Assembly: GCA_963921335.3 (NCBI GenBank)
Contig: CAWUFC020000001.1
Coordinates: 2,046,001 to 2,110,000 of the forward strand
Direction of reading: 5' to 3'
DNA from: CAWUFC02 sp963921335
GTDB lineage: Bacteria; Pseudomonadota; Gammaproteobacteria; Pseudomonadales; Halieaceae
Length of the DNA stretch: 64,000 nucleotides
Shown in pieces: positions 59,819 through 64,000 of this stretch (its first letter is position 1; each line of letters opens with the position of its first letter). Under the pieces are notes generated by a model. It was not told where the DNA came from. It saw nothing but the letters and a program-made list of their open reading frames with translations, and did not search any database. The translations under genes were made by a program, and so were the position numbers.

Positions 59819-61266
59819 ATGACTGCGCAGATGTCCGCTGCCGAACGAATCATGCCCGGTTGCCATATCGCCGGTTACGAGGCCCAGCCCGAAGAGTTTG
59901 ATTACCAGCTTGGGGCCGACGAAATCCAGGGCAGCATACCGACTGACATCACCGGCACCCTGTTTCGCAATGCTCCCGGTCGGCTTAAGATCGGCCCCTA
60001 CAAATATGGTCACTGGTTCGACGGTGATGGCATGCTCAATGCGCTCACCATTAATGAAGGCAGATTGCATTACCGCAATCGCTATGTGCGCACGCCCAAG
60101 TATATTGAGGAAACTGTTGCCCAGAAGATTCTCTACCGCGGGGTTGGTACCCAGCGCCCGGGTGGCTTTCTCAACAATATGTTTCGGTTTCCCGGTAACG
60201 CAGCCAATACCTCTGTGGTCTATCACGGGGCAGGTTGTTGGCCCTGTGGGAGGGCGGCGACCCGTGGGAACTTGACCCCGCTACCCTGGAAACCGTCGGC
60301 CCACAGCGTTTTGACGGGCAATTGAAGCGCGGCATGCCATTCAGTGCCCATGGCAAGATTCATCCTCGAACCGGTTACTACTAAAACTTCGGCATGATGG
60401 GCGCGCTTAACTTCTACAAAATCAATTCTCAGGGTGAGATGGAGCAGAGGGTTCGTCACGTGGTGGGGAACTACGCCATGTGCCATGACTTTGCCATGAC
60501 CGACCGCTATGCCATTTTCTTTCTGTGCCCAGCGGTCTTTAAAACCCCCCTGAAATTCCTGCTGGGTTTTCACAGCATTGCTGACGCGATGGACTACAAC
60601 CCGGACATGCCCACTAAAATTGTGGTGCTGTCTCTGGATGATCTATCGGTCGTGCGCGAGTTCGAGACCGACTCTTTCTTTGCGTTCCATTTCAGCAACG
60701 CTTATGAAGAGGATAACGAACTGGTCGCTGATGTCTGCCGCACGGACCGGATGGGATCAATGGACGCCATGCGGGATGTGTTTGCCGATCAGGAGATCGA
60801 AGACGATGGCTCCGCCTGTTTTTACCGTTATCGTCTCAACCTGGATAACGGGCAGGTACTCGGACACAAGCATGCGGGCGCCCAGGGTGGTGATTTCCCT
60901 ATGTGGGACCAGCGTCGCACAGGCCTCAGGAACGAGTACGCTTACCTGGGCACCTTTGTTGAAAATGGAACGCCCTATGGCTTCAACGCCCTGCAAAAGG
61001 TCGAGCTGGCCACCGGTGAGGCCTCTATCTACGACTTTGGCCCCGGGCGCTTCACCTCTGAGGCGCTGTTTGTCCCGCGCCACGCGGAGGCGGAGGAAGA
61101 CGACGGATGGCTTCTGTCCGTGGTGTTTAATGTCGACAGTGGTCACAGTGAACTGGTGATTCTGGATGCGCGCAATATGAGCGAAGAAGTCGCGGTGGCA
61201 CGCCTGCGTCATCACATCCCGTTTGGTTTTCACGGTTTTTGGGCTGACCAGGTGTTTTCAAGCTGA
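59819..61266 (+). pseudogene. Carotenoid/lignostilbene dioxygenase gene with frameshift and in-frame TAA
   Basis: The first frame (from ATG 59819 behind AGGAGA) reads as a carotenoid cleavage oxygenase (G-T-L-F-R-N-A-P-G-R near 50, H-W-F-D-G-D-G-M). At the G run 60227-60230 the frame changes: adding one G gives H-G-G-R-L-L-A-L-W-E-G-G-D-P-W, the expected family sequence. In the restored frame a TAA at 60382-60384 follows T-G-Y-Y and precedes N-F-G-M-M-G, where the family has an aromatic residue. After that the frame is clean to 61266, with Fe-ligand His stretches such as F-H-F-S-N-A and F-G-F-H-G-F. An intact gene would give about 482 residues. Two lesions indicate decay or two sequence errors. 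Confidence 0.85.
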
Positions 61267-61353
61267 GGCCCAGAGCTGGAAATGACTGCTTTTGTGCATA
61301 ATTGAATAGGCTCGCCACTGCTCATGGGCGGGTTGGCGCCTTATAATGAGCGG

Positions 61354-61611
61354 ATGGAAACACAAGCAGAATACAATCGCCTGGTCTGGCACAGTCGCCG
61401 CGGCATGCTGGAGCTTGACCTGGTTCTCGAACCCTTTGTGAAAGAAGTCTATCCCGGCCTCGATGAAACAGATAAGGCGCGCTATCGCAAGTTGCTGCTG
61501 TGCGAGGACCAGGACCTGTTTGGCTTTTTCCTGGGTCGGGTGACACCTCAGGATGAGGAGCTCGCCGCCATTGTCAAAACAATACTGGCCTATACCCGAG
61601 CTGCGGATTAA
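61354..61611 (+). CDS. sdhE: FAD assembly factor SdhE
   Basis: This 85-residue SdhE (YgfY) has the hallmark R-R-G-M-L-E-L-D near residue 16 used for covalent flavinylation of SdhA and FrdA. The start at 61354 gives M-E-T-Q; the family length is 80-90. It is followed by the ygfX gene, the usual partner, in an overlapping frame. Confidence 0.93.
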   Translation: METQAEYNRLVWHSRRGMLELDLVLEPFVKEVYPGLDETDKARYRKLLLCEDQDLFGFFLGRVTPQDEELAAIVKTILAYTRAAD

Positions 61612-62014
61612 GCCTGTCGTCCCATGGTGGGCAAGCTGGTTTGCCCATGCTCTGCTGGTGCCGCTTTGCCTGGCCCCCTGGCTGGGCCGTTTGCCCCCGA
61701 TGCTTGCCCTCTCCCTGAGTCTTTTTGCCGGCTTCGCCTGAGCGTTTTACTGGCGCGACGTTCAGTGCTGGCGGGGCGAGCCCGTCAACCAGCTGCTGGC
61801 CCGTGACGGTCGTTTTTCACTGTTGTGCTTTGGGGATTGGTTTGAGGTCGGTATATCAAGACATAGTCGCAGCCTGCCAGGCTTGCTGGTGTTGGCGTGT
61901 GAATCCAACCGTGAACGCGGACGCTGTACCCTGTTTTTAAGTGCCGCCAGCATGGGCCGGGAACAGTGGCGCTGCCTACAGCTGCAGGTCAGGCGAGCAC
62001 TAGACCGGGGTTAG
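61553..62014 (+). pseudogene. ygfX: YgfX (CptA) gene interrupted by an in-frame TGA
   Basis: The frame starts inside sdhE (the ATG at 61553 is the first available; the true start may be nearer 61590). It gives two hydrophobic spans (W-F-A-H-A-L-L-V-P-L-C-L, M-L-A-L-S-L-S-L-F-A-G-F-A). TGA at 61739-61741 interrupts, and the frame then continues with F-Y-W-R-D-V, L-L-A-R-D-G-R-F, L-F-L-S-A-A-S-M-G-R-E-Q-W-R to TAG at 62014. This matches YgfX, an inner membrane protein linked to SdhE. A TGG Trp codon with one G-to-A change explains the stop. The end overlaps nadB by 15 bases. Confidence 0.75.
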
Positions 62015-63577
62015 TACAGTATCAGCGGTATTGCTGTCACCATCCGGATAATCCAGGGTGTAATGAAGGCCGCGACTCTCTTTGCGGGAACGGGCGCAGC
62101 GAATCATTAACTCCGCCACCATGGCCAGGTTGCGTAACTCCAACAGGTCGTTTGAGACCTTGTAGTTACTGTAGTACTCGCGAATCTCTTCCTGCAGTAG
62201 TGCGGCCCGATGAGCAGCGCGCTCGAGACGCTTGTCGGTGCGGACAATTCCCACGTAATCCCACATGAAGCGGCGCAGCTCATCCCAGTTGTGGCTGATG
62301 ACCACATCTTCGTCGGAATCCGTGACCTGGCTTTCGTCCCAGGCCGGCGCTGACGCGGGTGTCGCCACGTGGTCCAGGGACGCGGCGATATCCTGGGCTG
62401 CGGCTCTTGCGAACACGAGGCATTCCAGCAGCGAGTTGCTGGCCATGCGGTTGGCACCGTGTAATCCGGTGCAAGAGGTTTCACCGATGGCATAGAGGTT
62501 GTCCAGATCAGTGTGCCCTCGGGTGTCTACCACCACGCCACCGCAGGTATAGTGCGCGGCGGGTACCACCGGAATGGGCTGCTCGCAGATATCAATGCCG
62601 AAATCCAGGCAGCGGCTGCTGATGGTCGGGAAGTGCTGTTCGATAAATTCCCTGGGTTTATGGCTAATGTCCAGATAGACGCAATCACTACCCGTGCGCT
62701 TCATTTCAAAGTCTATCGCGCGGGCTACCACGTCCCGAGGTGCCAGCTCAGCCCGTTCATCAAACTTGTGCATGAACCGGGTGCCATCCTCCAGCAACAG
62801 CTTTCCGCCTTCGCCGCGCAGAGCTTCGCTGATCAGAAAGGATTTGGCCTGGGGGTGAAACAGGCAGGTGGGGTGAAACTGGTTGAACTCGAGATTGGCG
62901 ACCCGGCAGCCCGCACGCCAGGCCATGGCGATGCCGTCGCCGCTGGCCCCGTCGGGATTGCTGGTATACAGGTAGGCCTTGCTGGCTCCACCTGTTGCCA
63001 GCACCACAAAGCGGGCGCTAAACAGGTCCACATGGCCGCTTTGGCGATTCAGAACATAGGCACCCTGGACGCGGTCTTCTGCGCGAATCAGGTCAACGGC
63101 AACCCGGTGGGAGAACAGCTCTACGTTGTCCGCCGCCAGGGTGTTCTCGACCAATACTTCTGAAATTGCCCGGCCGGTCGCGTCCGCGGCGTGGATGACA
63201 CGGCGATGGCTGTGCCCGCCCTCCATGGTCAGGTGAAACTCCTCACCTTTGCCTTCCCCGCGGCGGTCAAATTGCACCCCCTGTTCCAGCAACCAGTCCA
63301 CGGTGCTGCGGCCGTGGCTGACAGTGAACTCTACTGCCTCTCGACGGCACAGACCTGCACCGGCATTGAGCGTGTCCTCGATATGGGAGGCCAGCGTGTC
63401 GTCGTCATCCAGCACTGCAGCCATGCCGCCTTGTGCCCAGTAGGTTGAGCCCTGGGTCAGTTCCCCCTTGCTCAGCACAGCTGCTTTACAATGGGCGGGT
63501 AACTGCAGGGCGAGGGCGAGACCGGCGGCGCCGCTGCCGATGATCAGTACATCGTGCTGGTAGCTGTTTCCAGGCAT
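62000..63577 (-). CDS. nadB: L-aspartate oxidase
   Basis: This 525-residue flavoprotein oxidises L-aspartate to iminoaspartate, the first step of NAD synthesis. FAD is bound by G-S-G-A-A-G-L near residue 14. The active region H-T-M-E-G-G-H-S-H type segment appears as H-L-T-M-E-G-G-H-S-H-R-R-V, with A-L-R-G-E-G-G and G-G-V-V-V-D-x-x-G later. A C-terminal helical domain is present. It diverges from rpoE as in many gammaproteobacteria. Confidence 0.96.
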   Translation of the reverse strand: MPGNSYQHDVLIIGSGAAGLALALQLPAHCKAAVLSKGELTQGSTYWAQGGMAAVLDDDDTLASHIEDTLNAGAGLCRREAVEFTVSHGRSTVDWLLEQGVQFDRRGEGKGEEFHLTMEGGHSHRRVIHAADATGRAISEVLVENTLAADNVELFSHRVAVDLIRAEDRVQGAYVLNRQSGHVDLFSARFVVLATGGASKAYLYTSNPDGASGDGIAMAWRAGCRVANLEFNQFHPTCLFHPQAKSFLISEALRGEGGKLLLEDGTRFMHKFDERAELAPRDVVARAIDFEMKRTGSDCVYLDISHKPREFIEQHFPTISSRCLDFGIDICEQPIPVVPAAHYTCGGVVVDTRGHTDLDNLYAIGETSCTGLHGANRMASNSLLECLVFARAAAQDIAASLDHVATPASAPAWDESQVTDSDEDVVISHNWDELRRFMWDYVGIVRTDKRLERAAHRAALLQEEIREYYSNYKVSNDLLELRNLAMVAELMIRCARSRKESRGLHYTLDYPDGDSNTADTVLTPV

Positions 63578-63670
63578 GAAATAATGTAAATTAGTCAGAC
63601 ACTTAGAGAGAAACCTTCACAGTATATACAAGCTGACGTGGCAACGAAATCAACAACAGCGCAAGGCAGG

Positions 63671-63698
63671 GGAACTTTTTCGCTTGCTCTGAATCAGA
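63671..63698 (+). promoter_or_regulatory. Sigma-E-type autoregulatory promoter of rpoE
   Basis: GGAACTT (63671-63677) and TCAGA (63694-63698), 16 bases apart, fit the sigma-E pattern GAACTT-N16-TC-rich. They lie 25-52 bases before the rpoE start, so the sigma factor probably drives its own gene. Confidence 0.5.
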
Positions 63699-63722
63699 GT
63701 ACTCCGTGGGGAGGAACAGCGC

Positions 63723-64000
63723 TTGAGTGAAGCTGAAAACGATGCGTTGCTGGTCAAAAAAGTCCAGGCGGGAGACAACCGGGCCTTTGATTTGCTGGTG
63801 CTGAAGTACCAGCACAAGATATTGAGTCTGGTCTCGCGCTATATCAGCGACAGCCATGAAGTTCAGGATGTGACCCAGGAAGCTTTCATCAAGGCTTTTC
63901 GGGCGCTGCCTCGATTCCGTGGTGAGTCGGCCTTTTACACCTGGCTGTATCGCATTGCTATCAACACCGCCAAGAATCACCTGGTGTCGCGCGGGCGCAG
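63723..64000 (+). CDS. rpoE: Sigma-E factor RpoE, start only
   Basis: The 92 visible codons give the sigma-70 region 2 of an ECF factor: V-Q-A-G-D-N-R-A-F-D-L-L-V, Y-Q-H-K-I-L-S-L, D-V-T-Q-E-A-F-I-K-A-F and F-Y-T-W-L-Y-R-I-A-I-N-T-A-K-N. It continues beyond the window. The start is taken as TTG at 63723 with GGAGGAA eight bases upstream, because no ATG lies between it and conserved sequence. RpoE controls envelope stress; anti-sigma genes would be expected downstream. Confidence 0.92.
   Translation, partial: MSEAENDALLVKKVQAGDNRAFDLLVLKYQHKILSLVSRYISDSHEVQDVTQEAFIKAFRALPRFRGESAFYTWLYRIAINTAKNHLVSRGR

Noticed and set aside
63603..63980. Minus-strand frame of 125 codons over rpoE
   Set aside because: The plus strand gives sigma region 2 without doubt.
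1..64000. CRISPR arrays, tRNA or rRNA genes, integrated phage or IS elements
   Set aside because: I found no regularly spaced direct repeats, cloverleaf-like sequences, integrase or transposase frames.

Overview
The window is dense, fairly GC-rich bacterial DNA from a gammaproteobacterium. The sthA, hemN/fnr/ccoNOQP-GHIS and rpoE / nadB / ygfX-sdhE / ygfZ groupings are typical of that class. A large aromatic/alicyclic catabolism load, PQQ enzymes and a complete F420 operon suggest a marine cellvibrionalean (Halieaceae- or Spongiibacteraceae-like). That assignment is inference; no rRNA is present to confirm it. I see no integrase, transposase, CRISPR array or tRNA.

Layout. 1-8.6 kb: a cut-off penicillin-acylase-type Ntn hydrolase, the first of three HsaA-type flavin monooxygenases, a PLD-like lipoprotein, a haloalkane-dehalogenase-type hydrolase, a DUF819 transporter whose tail runs antisense into a DUF4760 gene, a D-2-hydroxyacid dehydrogenase and an SDR. 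8.7-13.7 kb: a GlcG/HbpS protein, the second HsaA-like enzyme and the lower meta-cleavage trio (hydratase, acylating acetaldehyde dehydrogenase, 4-hydroxy-2-oxovalerate aldolase). Three copies of an unusual nested stem-loop repeat sit in the spacers of this trio. 13.7-27 kb: an internally duplicated protein of unknown function, DUF1445, DUF3307, SthA, GST, an epoxide-hydrolase-like protein, a broken RidA, MOSC, a broken TauE, RarD, GFA, a LuxR-type regulator, MliC/COG3650 lipoprotein, thioesterase, Fe-ADH, dienelactone hydrolase and an SDR. 27-38 kb: a long co-directional cbb3 oxidase block (hemN, fnr, yip1, ccoN, O, Q, P, G, H, I, S, DsbD_2-like protein). 38-43 kb: two adjacent type I extradiol dioxygenases, a second LuxR paralogue and the third HsaA paralogue. 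43-50 kb: a DUF1631-GGDEF-EAL protein, its small partner, a PQQ dehydrogenase lipoprotein and an SDR. 50-56 kb: npdG-cofE-cofD-cofC-fbiC, a compact F420 operon. 56-64 kb: globin, ung, EthD, GNAT, ygfZ, an unknown membrane protein, a broken carotenoid-oxygenase gene, sdhE, a broken ygfX, nadB and the start of rpoE.

How the genes fit together. The HsaA-like monooxygenases (ortho-hydroxylation of a phenol), the extradiol dioxygenases (ring opening) and the hydratase/aldolase/dehydrogenase trio form most of a meta-cleavage route to pyruvate plus acyl-CoA. The flavin reductase partner and the C-C bond hydrolase are not in the window. The cbb3 block with HemN and FNR is the low-oxygen respiration and heme module. 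The F420 block can make the cofactor and reduce it with NADPH.

The most unusual signals are two. One is the family of nested inverted repeats, with variable stems around constant loops. The other is a high number of single-base lesions in otherwise normal genes: four in-frame stops and two frameshifts at G runs, hitting ccoH, ridA, ygfX, tauE and the carotenoid oxygenase. These are either recent decay or sequence error.
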